Shown here: positions 1 to 6,910 of the stretch, in pieces
Layout of the letters: every line of letters begins with the position of its first letter
Numbering within the stretch: the first letter of the stretch is position 1
From: Candidatus Coatesiibacteriota bacterium
GTDB taxonomy: Bacteria; RBG-13-66-14; B26-G2; JAUVZD01
Direction of reading: 5' to 3'
Length of the DNA stretch: 64,000 bases
Assembly (NCBI GenBank): GCA_030602715.1
Contig: JAUVZD010000009.1
Location: 62,001 to 126,000 of the forward strand
Notes under the pieces: model-generated
Database searches by the model: none
What the model was told of the DNA's origin: nothing
Seen by the model: only the letters and a program-made list of their open reading frames with translations
Program-made: the position numbers and the translations under genes

Positions 1-449
1 TCGTATTCGGCGGTGTAAAATGTTGGTGTTGAGGAGAGAGTGCCGTCGGAGTTCAGATAGACCTGGTCCTGATACTCCTCATCGTCCCCATTCCAGAATA
101 TAGAGGTAACCAAATCCACCCAGCCGTCGTTGTTCAGGTCGCCCATATCAATGTGTCCGGTATAATCGTCGTCGTCGGTGCGCCAGGAGGCAACCGTCTC
201 CAGAACACCTTCGTCGTTGAAGTAGATGCAGTCCGTCTGGCTGGATATATCGTTGCCGTTTCCCACCACCAAGTCCAGCCATCCATCGCCGTCAACATCG
301 GCAAGGAACCCGCCGGTGGAAACATCGTTATAGCCGGTCTCATCCGACTTCCAGTCGGGGCTTTCGCCGTAGGGGATGAAGGAGAGGGCGAGACCGACCG
401 GGATGCAGATGAGTGCGAATGCGAAAAGCGCTATCTTTGGTATGCTCAT
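1..449 (-). CDS. Secreted FG-GAP/VCBS-repeat protein, C-terminus cut by window edge
   Basis: Reading the minus strand from an ATG at 449 gives a signal peptide (MSIPKIALFAFALIC...) followed by FG-GAP/VCBS calcium-binding-like repeats with DVDGDGW and DLNNDGW motifs. The frame is open to the window edge, so only about the first 149 residues are seen; the gene is absent from the ORF track because it has no stop here. The repeats normally build a beta-propeller in exported or surface proteins. The ORFs listed at 134-343 (-) and 153-476 (+) are other-frame shadows. A tRNA gene lies upstream on the same strand. The specific role and the C-terminal sorting signal cannot be seen. Confidence 0.8.
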   Translation of the reverse strand, partial: MSIPKIALFAFALICIPVGLALSFIPYGESPDWKSDETGYNDVSTGGFLADVDGDGWLDLVVGNGNDISSQTDCIYFNDEGVLETVASWRTDDDDYTGHIDMGDLNNDGWVDLVTSIFWNGDDEEYQDQVYLNSDGTLSSTPTFYTAEY

Positions 450-489
450 TGCTATAGACTCATCCTGATAGATTAAGGTTTAGAGGAAG

Positions 490-562
490 TGGAGCAGAGC
501 GGGATCGAACCGCCGACCTCATCCGTGCGAGGGATGCGCTCTCCCAACTGAGCTACTGCCCC
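490..562 (-). tRNA. tRNA-Ala (anticodon CGC)
   Basis: The minus strand folds as a 73-nt cloverleaf: acceptor GGGGCAG/CTGCTCC (one G-U), D-stem GCTC/GAGC, anticodon stem CATCC/GGATG with loop CTCGCAC (anticodon CGC), T-arm GGCGG-TTCGATC-CCGCT and discriminator A. CCA is not encoded. A second alanine tRNA with anticodon GGC lies at 17297-17369. Confidence 0.95.
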
Positions 563-581
563 ACTGGTTTGTTTCCTCTGG

Positions 582-610
582 AGTTTAGCACACTACCGCA
601 GATATGTAAA
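582..610 (-). promoter_or_regulatory. Sigma-70-type promoter of tRNA-Ala(CGC)
   Basis: On the minus strand, TTTACA and TAAACT are separated by exactly 17 bp, with a TGC extended -10. The predicted start lies about 13 nt before the tRNA 5' end. Confidence 0.7.
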
Positions 611-703
611 GAGGGAAGTTGTTGGAGGGACAAAGTTATCCTTTTTAACCCAGTAGATGGTGGAAGGGACAAGGGGTTTGGCTTTGCCCGTCAGGAACAA
701 TTT

Positions 704-728
704 ATAGCCCCCACAACGAGGGGGCTAT
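704..728. repeat. Perfect 9-bp inverted repeat (hairpin)
   Basis: ATAGCCCCC and GGGGGCTAT flank a 7-nt loop. Neither strand has a good T-run after it, so it is not a classical terminator. It sits in the 281-bp gap between the tRNA promoter and the cold-shock gene terminator; no supported gene was found in that gap. Confidence 0.6.
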
Positions 729-748
729 CTAAGATGTCATATTGCCAT

Positions 749-775
749 AAAAAAACGCCCCCATTTCAGGAGGCG
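749..775 (-). terminator. Intrinsic terminator of the cold-shock gene
   Basis: On the minus strand, CGCCTCC-tgaaat-GGGGGCG forms a stem (one G-U pair) directly followed by seven T residues, about 70 nt after the csp stop codon. Confidence 0.8.
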
Positions 776-843
776 GAAACGCCGTGTTATTCAAAAAGCG
801 AGAGCGATGATGCTTGTGGCGCTTTTAATGGTCCTAGGATTGA

Positions 844-1053
844 CTAGGTGGAAGCTTTGGTTACATTGACAGCCTGAGGACCCTTGTCACCATCAACAAT
901 TTCGAATTCAACCTCTTGACCCTCAAAAAGGGTGCGGAATCCTTCCTCTTGGATGGCGGTGTAGTGGACGAAAACATCGTCGCCGTCTGATCTTTCGATG
1001 AAGCCGTAGCCTTTGTTCTCGTTAAACCACTTGACTTTACCTTTGATACGCAT
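844..1053 (-). CDS. Cold-shock domain protein (CspA family)
   Basis: Small single-domain OB-fold RNA chaperone of about 69 residues. It begins [11 protein letters not shown] and contains RNP1 (KGYGFIER) and RNP2 (VFVHY), the nucleic-acid-binding motifs of CspA proteins. These melt secondary structure in single-stranded RNA and are often induced by cold or growth transitions. I prefer the ATG at 1053 over the TTG at 1059 used in the ORF track, because family members start one or two residues before KGxVKWF. The Shine-Dalgarno before this start is weak. A consensus promoter at 1223-1251 implies a leader of roughly 160 nt, typical of cspA-type genes with post-transcriptional control, and a terminator follows at 749-775. 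Confidence 0.95.
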   Translation of the reverse strand: MRIKGKVKWFNENKGYGFIERSDGDDVFVHYTAIQEEGFRTLFEGQEVEFEIVDGDKGPQAVNVTKAST

Positions 1054-1222
1054 AGACAAAATCCCGAAACAGAAACAGACCGAGCTAAATGCACTTCTCT
1101 ATATATTGCATGTTTCAATGGTGCATAATGACTTATTCTGAGTGCGAGGATGGTTAATGCAAATTTTACTTGGTACTGCTTATTGCTCCTTGGGGTTTTC
1201 ACCTCCTTTCAATTTTTATGAA
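1054..1222 (-). promoter_or_regulatory. Long 5' leader of the cold-shock mRNA
   Basis: Between the promoter at 1223-1251 and the csp start lie about 160 nt without a conserved gene. Near the 5' end the minus strand carries AAAGGAGGTGA, an almost complete complement of the 16S anti-Shine-Dalgarno, about 150 nt upstream of the csp start. It could start a GTG reading frame that overlaps csp out of frame, or act as a ribosome standby or thermosensor element. The leader length is an inference from the promoter. The rest of the 1060-1500 gap (1252-1500) shows no supported gene. Confidence 0.5.
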
Positions 1223-1251
1223 ACTATAACATTTATAATGACTTATGTCAA
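1223..1251 (-). promoter_or_regulatory. Sigma-70-type promoter of the cold-shock gene
   Basis: TTGACA, exactly 17 bp, then TATAGT on the minus strand, with an extended-like ATGT before the -10. The predicted start is near 1216. Confidence 0.8.
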
Positions 1252-1500
1252 GTATTATCGGTCTAAATTTGCCTTTTTTCTGCCATCCCGGGCGCTCGGT
1301 TTTAACTTAAATCAAAGGGCATATTTTGAGCGCCATTATTACTTTGTTGGGAATTAAGTAGCTGCTAGTAATGTGGTATGTTTATCGTTTGACAGGGAGG
1401 AGCTTTTATATTATTTTCAACTATGAGCACTTTTTATGGAGGAGATGTTTCAAATCAAGCCATCCCTGAAGAGAGGCTACACACCTAAGAAGATAACCAG

Positions 1501-3936
1501 ATGTCCCTTCATCAAAGAATTTCCCCAAATATTACTGTTCTGCTGTTGACAGCAGCCCTCTTAGCCGGCTGTGCCAAGATGGGGGTTCCCCCGGGGAAGG
1601 GCGTCGACCCCAGCCGGACCACCACCGCCCTCATCTCCACAGTGGTGGAGGACTCCACCCACCTTATCCTGACCTTCAGTGGGGGTTTGGAGCCAAAGGA
1701 GGCGCAAAAGGAGGAGAATTTCCTCATCCAGGACCAGCAGGGCAACAGACTGGAAGTGGTAGGGGTCATCCAGAACCGTGCCGATGTGCTTACCGTCATC
1801 ACTGTTCCCCAGAAGAAGGGTGACAGATACATCCTGCGTATAATCAACCTGCGGGATGAGAATGGAATACTGTTGGCAGATGTCGTGACTGCCAAATTCA
1901 CCGGTTCCGCAATGGAGGATTCCACCTCTCCCGCTCTGGTCCTTAGTTATCCCCCCCATGAATCTACGGGTATCGGTATTCTCAGTCCCATCACCCTTAC
2001 CTTCAGCGACCTGATGCAGGCTGAGAGCCTGGCGGATGCGCTGGAGATGGAAGACGACCTGGGACAAAAGGTCGCCTTCACTCTGGAAGGTGAAGGAGCC
2101 CGCTTCAGCATAATTCCCGATCAACCCTATGATTACTCCACCACCTACTACTTGCGCCTGCGCACCACCGCCACCGACGGCAACGGAAACTCCCTCTACC
2201 GGGAGGAGTTGGTCCAGTTCACCACCCTTGCCGATTCCAGAACAGCATCTATCTCCGGAACTGTTGAGTCCCTTTTCGGAGACGCTACCCCTCAAGGCAC
2301 CCGCCTCTGGCTCTCCGACAGCCAGGACCCCACCTCCTCCTCCCAGATAATATACGCTCAGACGGTGGTAGCGGAGGTCAACCCGCAGGATTACACTGAG
2401 GGTGAAACCCCACCTCCTGAGGGTGCATTTTCCTTCAACGGCTTAGCCCCCACGGGAAGCGGTATCTTCACCTACTATTTGCATGCGGCAAAGGACCAGG
2501 ATGGAGACGGTGTAGAGGAGTTTTTGGGCGGATTGGGCGCCAAAGGAGAGGTCACCCCTCTGGGCTTGGGGGTCAGTGAACATCGCAGCGGATTGGTGGT
2601 TACCCTGGTGGAAAAGGACCTCATCGGTCCGAAGGTGGTGGATGCCTGGGCGGAGCCAAATCCCATACTCTTCGGCGATACTCTCCTGCTCAAAGCCCTG
2701 ATCAGCGACATGGGGACCGGCGAAAGCTATATTGAGCAGGTGGAGGCATTCGTAGGACAAATAGGCTCCCACGGCACCGGCATAGCCCTGCTTCCCGCCC
2801 TGGGTAAATTGGGTGCGGGAAGTCAGGCGGCGGTCAGCGCCTATATCTTTGGTTTGTCGAAATTGGGCTTGAAGGAGGGTGAGAGCCTGCCGGTCTTCAT
2901 CCAGGCGAAGGACGAGAGCGGAAACTGGGGGGAGTTCTTCCGTGTGGATGTCTCCGCTCAGAAGCCGGCGGATAGAGCCTACCTTGAGGGTATGGTCACC
3001 TTTGAGCAGGTTGCGGTGGCTGGTGCGGTGGTGGTAGCCATGGATGGGGAGACATCTCGGGTGGTGAGCGCAACCGTCGCCGATGATGAGGGCTACTTCC
3101 GTCTGGAGGCACCTCCCGGAAGGGGGCTGACCGTTCTGGCTTTTAATGACGTCAATGGAAACGGTCAGTTGGACGATGTGGAGGCTAGGGGCGATGTATC
3201 CGCCTCCCCTCCAGCCAGTAATTTGCATCTCAAGTTGATGTATGTCCCCGCCTTCGGCTTCGCCAACGCCAGGCTTTCGCACTTCGCACCCTTCGGGGGA
3301 GAGGAGGAGCGCTATGAGCTGTTCGTCTGGGCGCTGGTCGCCGACGAGGACTACGACCTGCATTCGGTAACCGCAACCCTACCCAACGGAAGCGAACTGG
3401 GGCTGAACGATGAGGGGCGGGAGGGCGATGTAGTTGCAGGCGACGGCATCTATTCACTTCTGGTAAGCCTTTCTCCGCAGGAGATTCCTGTGCCGGGTAT
3501 GGTCGGGGAGGGGTTGACCTTGACCGCAGTGGATATGGTTGGCAACACGACCATTGTGGGTTGGGCACAGTTCCCCGGCTTGGCGTTGGTCAACCTGGAT
3601 TTGGTGGAGGGCATCACCGCTCTGGATGACGGTGAGGTGGTGAACATCTCCTGGCAGGGGGTGGATTTCCCCGAAAGGGCGACCTATATCATCTTCATCA
3701 TCCCCAAGGGGGTTTTTGAGGGGTTCAGTGGACCTGACACGGGTGAGGTGTGGAGCAACTTTGCCCGCCCCACCCGGCTTACGGAGCAATACATTGACCG
3801 GGTAAAGATATCCGGTTATTGGGGAACACCTACCGGAAGCCGTTATGTGGTGGCGGTGGCGGTGCTCGGTGCTGATGCCAGAAAGACGGAGGATGTAGAC
3901 AAATCCTGGGCTTTCGTTGAGCTGGTGCGCAAGTAG
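1501..3936 (+). CDS. Large lipoprotein with bacterial Ig-like (Big_5) domains
   Basis: An 811-residue exported lipoprotein: the N-terminus has a hydrophobic stretch ending in the lipobox LLAGC (Cys about 24). Residues about 40-130 and 145-240 resemble Big_5 Ig-like modules (second begins near TSPALVLSYPPHE, with SPITLTFSDLM). The middle (about 245-345) resembles a prealbumin-like 'internalisation' region, and about 490-560 a carboxypeptidase-regulatory-like beta-sandwich with DVNGNGQLDD. This mosaic is typical of surface-anchored structural or adhesive lipoproteins; no catalytic motif is visible. It stands alone, upstream of the rhamnose operon and on the same strand. The Shine-Dalgarno is weak (AAGAAG). 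Exact function is unknown. Confidence 0.85.
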   Translation: MSLHQRISPNITVLLLTAALLAGCAKMGVPPGKGVDPSRTTTALISTVVEDSTHLILTFSGGLEPKEAQKEENFLIQDQQGNRLEVVGVIQNRADVLTVITVPQKKGDRYILRIINLRDENGILLADVVTAKFTGSAMEDSTSPALVLSYPPHESTGIGILSPITLTFSDLMQAESLADALEMEDDLGQKVAFTLEGEGARFSIIPDQPYDYSTTYYLRLRTTATDGNGNSLYREELVQFTTLADSRTASISGTVESLFGDATPQGTRLWLSDSQDPTSSSQIIYAQTVVAEVNPQDYTEGETPPPEGAFSFNGLAPTGSGIFTYYLHAAKDQDGDGVEEFLGGLGAKGEVTPLGLGVSEHRSGLVVTLVEKDLIGPKVVDAWAEPNPILFGDTLLLKALISDMGTGESYIEQVEAFVGQIGSHGTGIALLPALGKLGAGSQAAVSAYIFGLSKLGLKEGESLPVFIQAKDESGNWGEFFRVDVSAQKPADRAYLEGMVTFEQVAVAGAVVVAMDGETSRVVSATVADDEGYFRLEAPPGRGLTVLAFNDVNGNGQLDDVEARGDVSASPPASNLHLKLMYVPAFGFANARLSHFAPFGGEEERYELFVWALVADEDYDLHSVTATLPNGSELGLNDEGREGDVVAGDGIYSLLVSLSPQEIPVPGMVGEGLTLTAVDMVGNTTIVGWAQFPGLALVNLDLVEGITALDDGEVVNISWQGVDFPERATYIIFIIPKGVFEGFSGPDTGEVWSNFARPTRLTEQYIDRVKISGYWGTPTGSRYVVAVAVLGADARKTEDVDKSWAFVELVRK

Positions 3937-3969
3937 GGAGGTTATGGGGCTGGATTTTGAGGTCGGCTG

Positions 3970-3978
3970 TGATATAAT
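3970..3978 (+). promoter_or_regulatory. Extended -10 promoter of the rml operon
   Basis: TGA-TATAAT is an extended -10 with a perfect TATAAT hexamer. The -35 at 17 bp is poor (CTGGAT). It lies about 40 nt upstream of the rmlC start and 34 nt after the previous stop. Confidence 0.55.
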
Positions 3979-4018
3979 GTCTTTGAAACTGTGGAGAAAT
4001 TTTCAGCGGAGGGTATAG

Positions 4019-4477
4019 ATGATTGACGGGGTCAAGATAAGAAAACTTCGGTTCATACCGGATGAGCGGGGTCATCTGATGGAGATACTCCGTTCCGATG
4101 ACGAGGAGTTTGCGGACGATTTCGGTCAGTGTTACATCACCATGGCATACCCCGGAGTGGTCAAGGGCTGGCATTACCACAAGGAGCAGACCGACCGCTT
4201 CTGCATAGTTGCCGGTATGGCCAAGATAGCCCTCTACGATGCTCGTGATGACTCCCCCACCAAGGGCGAGGTCAACGAGTTCTTCATCGGGGAGGTAAAT
4301 CCCTGCCTGCTGGTCATTCCACCCGGCGTGGTACACGGCATGAAGGCGATGGGGCGGAAAGCCTGCTACCTGCTCAACATACCGGACAAGGTATATGATT
4401 ATGATAAGCCCGACGAGTATCGCATTGACCCCTGGGATAACGATATACCCTATGACTGGGGATTGAAGGAGGGGTAG
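4019..4477 (+). CDS. rmlC: dTDP-4-dehydrorhamnose 3,5-epimerase-like cupin (RmlC family)
   Basis: A 152-residue single-domain cupin of the RmlC superfamily, which epimerises dTDP-4-dehydro-6-deoxyglucose at C3 and C5 in dTDP-L-rhamnose synthesis. Visible landmarks are KGWHYHKEQTDRF at the cupin motif (His pair), SPTKGEVNEFF, a PPGVVHG strand, and the C-terminal YRIDPWDNDIPYDW, matching the RmlC skeleton. It is about 30 residues shorter than classical RmlC, so a related sugar-nucleotide isomerase is possible. Position decides the call: it opens an operon with rmlA, rmlB and rmlD. Confidence 0.8.
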   Translation: MIDGVKIRKLRFIPDERGHLMEILRSDDEEFADDFGQCYITMAYPGVVKGWHYHKEQTDRFCIVAGMAKIALYDARDDSPTKGEVNEFFIGEVNPCLLVIPPGVVHGMKAMGRKACYLLNIPDKVYDYDKPDEYRIDPWDNDIPYDWGLKEG

Positions 4478-4544
4478 GGGGGGGATTTTAATCTACTGAT
4501 TAGGTTGAAGGTGAATATGTTGCAAGATAGAGGCTAACCCCATC

Positions 4545-5279
4545 ATGAAAGGCATCCTCCTCTGTGGGGGGAGCGGAACTAGGCTCCACCCCCTTACCAA
4601 AGTGACCAACAAGCATCTCCTGCCGGTCTATGACCGACCGATGGTCTATTATCCTCTGCAGACTCTGGTGCAGGCGGGCATTGAGGAGATAATGTTGGTG
4701 ACCGGGGGAAACCACGCCGGTGAGTTCCTGCGCCTGCTGGGCACCGGCGCCGAGTTCGGCTTGAAGAAGCCCCTCTCCTACGCCTACCAGGAGGAGGCTT
4801 TGGGTATAGCTCACGCCCTATCCCTTGCCGAGGATTTTGCCGGCGAGAGTCCGGTCTGCGTCATCCTGGGGGACAACATTCTGGGCTCGTCCATCGCAGA
4901 TGCGGTCGCCGAGTTCACCGCCGACCCCAGGGGAGCCATGGTCTTCCTCAAGGAGGTGGACAACCCAAGCGAATACGGCATTGCCACCCTCAAGGACGGC
5001 GAGATTATAGAGATAGTGGAGAAGCCCAGGAAGCCGAAAAGTTACCTGGCGGTCATCGGGGTCTATCTCTACGAGCCGGCGGTCTTTGAGGTGGTCAAGA
5101 CGCTTGAGCCTTCAGCGAGAGGGGAGCTGGAGATAACCGATGTCTCCAATCACTATCTTCGCCAGGGCAAACTGAAATATAAGCTCTATGAGGGCTATTG
5201 GGGTGACGCCGGGGAGAGCATATCCGCTCTGCTTGCGGTGAGCAACGAGGTGGCGGGGTGGGGAAGGCGTGAAATTTAA
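4545..5279 (+). CDS. rmlA: Glucose-1-phosphate thymidylyltransferase (RmlA)
   Basis: Nucleotidyltransferase joining dTTP and glucose-1-phosphate to dTDP-glucose, the first step of dTDP-rhamnose synthesis. The N-terminus MKGILLCGGSGTRLHPLT is the G-X-G-T-R-L nucleotide-binding signature; LGDNILG carries the metal-binding Asp; and VEKPRKPKSYLAVIGVY matches the sugar-binding region. At 244 residues it is the short form, lacking the C-terminal allosteric segment of about 290-residue RmlA enzymes. It lies 67 nt after rmlC. Downstream, 57 nt after the stop, begins the duplicated rmlB start and the inserted DUF4258/DUF2283 cassette. Confidence 0.93.
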   Translation: MKGILLCGGSGTRLHPLTKVTNKHLLPVYDRPMVYYPLQTLVQAGIEEIMLVTGGNHAGEFLRLLGTGAEFGLKKPLSYAYQEEALGIAHALSLAEDFAGESPVCVILGDNILGSSIADAVAEFTADPRGAMVFLKEVDNPSEYGIATLKDGEIIEIVEKPRKPKSYLAVIGVYLYEPAVFEVVKTLEPSARGELEITDVSNHYLRQGKLKYKLYEGYWGDAGESISALLAVSNEVAGWGRREI

Positions 5280-5336
5280 TATGGTATTGTAAGGTATTAT
5301 AGCGGTTCAGGATTAATCTTTGATTTTTACCGAAAG

Positions 5337-5374
5337 GCTCTTTATGAATCTGCTCATCACCGGCGGAGCCGGCT
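5337..5374 (+). repeat. Left copy of 38-bp direct repeat (duplicated rmlB start)
   Basis: The sequence from GCTCTTTATG to GGAGCCGGCT matches 5876-5913 at 37 of 38 positions (T/C at 5349 versus 5888), offset 539 bp. It contains the ribosome-binding region and first codons of rmlB. The two copies bracket the DUF4258/DUF2283 genes. Confidence 0.95.
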
Positions 5375-5376
5375 GA
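5344..5376 (+). pseudogene. Ten-codon rmlB stub left at the insertion junction
   Basis: The left repeat still reads MNLLITGGAG, the first ten residues of rmlB, and then hits TGA at the junction. It keeps the original upstream AAAGG ribosome-binding region. The stop lies 5 nt before the start of the DUF4258 gene, so ribosomes loading on the old rmlB site could re-initiate on that gene. Whether the stub is translated is an inference. Confidence 0.75.
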
Positions 5377-5381
5377 ATTAA

Positions 5382-5639
5382 ATGATGAAAACAATTAGAT
5401 TATCTCAACATGCTTTGGAACAACTTGCATTTAGAGGTATATCTAAGAAGGAAGTTGAGAAAGCTATTACCTCAAGTAGGTGGTCTACAATAAAGGGAAA
5501 AAGGTTTGAATGCCGGTTGGATTTTGATTTCAAAGGTGAGTGGCAAGGAAAATACTATAATACTAAACAGGTAAGACCCATTTTCGTTGAAGAAGAAGAT
5601 GAGATTGTAGTCATCACAGTTTACTCCTACTATTTTTGA
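5382..5639 (+). CDS. DUF4258-like small protein, putative toxin-type partner
   Basis: An 85-residue basic protein with an SQHALEQLAFRGISKKEVEKAI N-terminus (HA...R.I...EV..AI), RFECRLDFDF in the middle and a VRPIFVEE...IVVITVYSYYF end, the layout of DUF4258 proteins. These are small BECR-like folds often found beside small partners in toxin-antitoxin-like pairs. The start is an ATGATG doublet, 5 nt after the rmlB stub stop, without a good Shine-Dalgarno of its own. Base composition is more AT-rich than the flanking rml genes. The DUF2283 gene follows after 6 nt. Toxin activity is an inference from family context only. Confidence 0.75.
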   Translation: MMKTIRLSQHALEQLAFRGISKKEVEKAITSSRWSTIKGKRFECRLDFDFKGEWQGKYYNTKQVRPIFVEEEDEIVVITVYSYYF

Positions 5640-5645
5640 GGTGAA

Positions 5646-5867
5646 TTGAAAATGAAAATCTCCTACGATTCCGAGGTGGATGTTTTATATATTCGCTTTA
5701 AGGAGACCGAGGTATCCACAGAACACCTCGCTGAGGGAATATCCGCTGACTACGATAAAGATGGTAATCTGGCGGGGATTGAGATACTTGATGCCAGCAA
5801 AATGCTGGGGGATAGGGATTTCTTCCGTCAGATAATTGTGGATAATCTGGTAGGGTCATCAAAGTAA
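5646..5867 (+). CDS. DUF2283 domain protein, putative antitoxin-type partner
   Basis: A 73-residue protein with ISYDSEVDVLYIRF near the N-terminus and GISADYDKDGNLAGIEILDAS, the hallmark of DUF2283. The family is widely paired with DUF4258 proteins. It starts about 6 nt after the DUF4258 stop; an alternative Met is two codons in. Its C-terminus (FFRQIIVDNLVG) is followed by a new AAAGGA motif and the intact rmlB copy. Function in the pair is not established; an antitoxin role is inferred from organisation. Confidence 0.8.
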   Translation: MKMKISYDSEVDVLYIRFKETEVSTEHLAEGISADYDKDGNLAGIEILDASKMLGDRDFFRQIIVDNLVGSSK

Positions 5868-5875
5868 AGGAAAAA

Positions 5876-5913
5876 GCTCTTTATGAACCTGCTCATCACC
5901 GGCGGAGCCGGCT
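5876..5913 (+). repeat. Right copy of 38-bp direct repeat (functional rmlB start)
   Basis: Second copy of the repeat at 5337-5374; here the reading frame continues into the full rmlB gene. Its upstream AAAGGA sits in sequence contributed by the cassette. Confidence 0.95.
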
Positions 5914-6887
5914 TCATCGGTTCAAACTTCACCCGCTACATCGCCCGAAAACACCCCGACTGGAAGATAATCGTCCTGGATAAGCTCAACTATCGTGGCA
6001 GACGGGAAAACCTGCTGGAGGTGGAGGGGAGACTAAAATTCCACTTCATCCACGGGGACATCTGCATAGAAGGGGATGTAGCTCCCCTGCTTCCGGGCAT
6101 TGATTGGGTGATAAACTTCGCTGCCGAGACCTTCGTTGACCGCTCCATCATGAGCGCCAACGACTTCGTGCGCACCGATGTGCTGGGTGTCTTCACCATA
6201 ATGGAGGCGATGCGGGAACATTCCCCCGAGGGGCGTTTACTGCACCTCTCCACAGACGAGGTCTATGGGGAGATACTGAAGGGCAAAGCCGGCGAGGATT
6301 GGCCCCTTGCCCCCCGCAATCCCTACTCCGCCTCCAAAGCCGGTGGAGAGATGTTGGTCAGTTCATATATCAACACCCACAACTTTGCGGCGATAATCGC
6401 CCGCCCCTCCAACAACTTCGGTCCTCATCAGTTCCCGGAGAATTTTATCCCCCTGTTTATTACCAACGCCTTGGAGAAAAAGCCCCTACCCCTCTATGGA
6501 GACGGACGGCAGGTGCGGGACTGGCTATTTGTGGAGGACTGCTGTGTGGCTTTGGAGATGCTTATGGAGAAGGGCGAGCTTGGGGAGGTTTATAACATCG
6601 GCGGGGGGGAGGAGCGAGAGAACATCCTGGTGGCGGAGCTTATCTGTCAGGAGTTGGGGGTGGACAAGAAAGCCATCAAGCTGGTCAAGGACCGTCCGGG
6701 TCACGACCGTAGATACGCTCTGGACAGCGGTAGGCTCGCCTCTCTTGGGTGGGCTCCCAGCAAGCCCTTTGAGGAGCGACTGACGGAGACGGTGCGCTGG
6801 TATGTGGAAAATGTTGACTGGTGGAAGCCGCTCAAGAGTGGGGAGTATAAGGAGTTTTATCGCCAATGGTATGGGGAGAGGCTGTAG
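5883..6887 (+). CDS. rmlB: dTDP-glucose 4,6-dehydratase (RmlB)
   Basis: Extended short-chain dehydrogenase of 334 residues that converts dTDP-glucose to dTDP-4-dehydro-6-deoxyglucose using bound NAD. The Rossmann motif GGAGFIGSN opens the protein, LSTDEVYGE carries the catalytic Thr-Asp-Glu triad, and YSASKAG is the YxxxK motif. RPSNNFGPHQFPENFIP and the late RYALDS are family landmarks. It is the third rhamnose gene, displaced from rmlA by the inserted DUF4258/DUF2283 cassette; the insertion duplicated the start, so the protein is intact. rmlD follows after 23 nt. Confidence 0.95.
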   Translation: MNLLITGGAGFIGSNFTRYIARKHPDWKIIVLDKLNYRGRRENLLEVEGRLKFHFIHGDICIEGDVAPLLPGIDWVINFAAETFVDRSIMSANDFVRTDVLGVFTIMEAMREHSPEGRLLHLSTDEVYGEILKGKAGEDWPLAPRNPYSASKAGGEMLVSSYINTHNFAAIIARPSNNFGPHQFPENFIPLFITNALEKKPLPLYGDGRQVRDWLFVEDCCVALEMLMEKGELGEVYNIGGGEERENILVAELICQELGVDKKAIKLVKDRPGHDRRYALDSGRLASLGWAPSKPFEERLTETVRWYVENVDWWKPLKSGEYKEFYRQWYGERL

Positions 6888-6910
6888 GGAGTGAGGAGCA
6901 GGTATAGGAC

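Noticed and set aside
569-847. 92-residue plus-strand frame with an RDKGFGFA stretch resembling RNP1
   Set aside because: It runs through the tRNA promoter, a hairpin and the cold-shock terminator, has no RBS and no domain beyond the chance resemblance.
861-1202. 113-residue minus-strand frame starting at a strong Shine-Dalgarno
   Set aside because: It overlaps the cold-shock gene out of frame and its sequence is low in conserved character; the RBS is kept as a leader feature instead.
1445-1550. Short plus-strand frame from ATG at 1445 just before the lipoprotein gene
   Set aside because: The GGAGG is too close to the ATG, and the frame runs out of frame into the lipoprotein signal peptide.
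1561-2295. 244-residue minus-strand frame opposite the Ig-like lipoprotein
   Set aside because: Shadow of a gene with a clear lipobox and Ig-like domains; no start or family.
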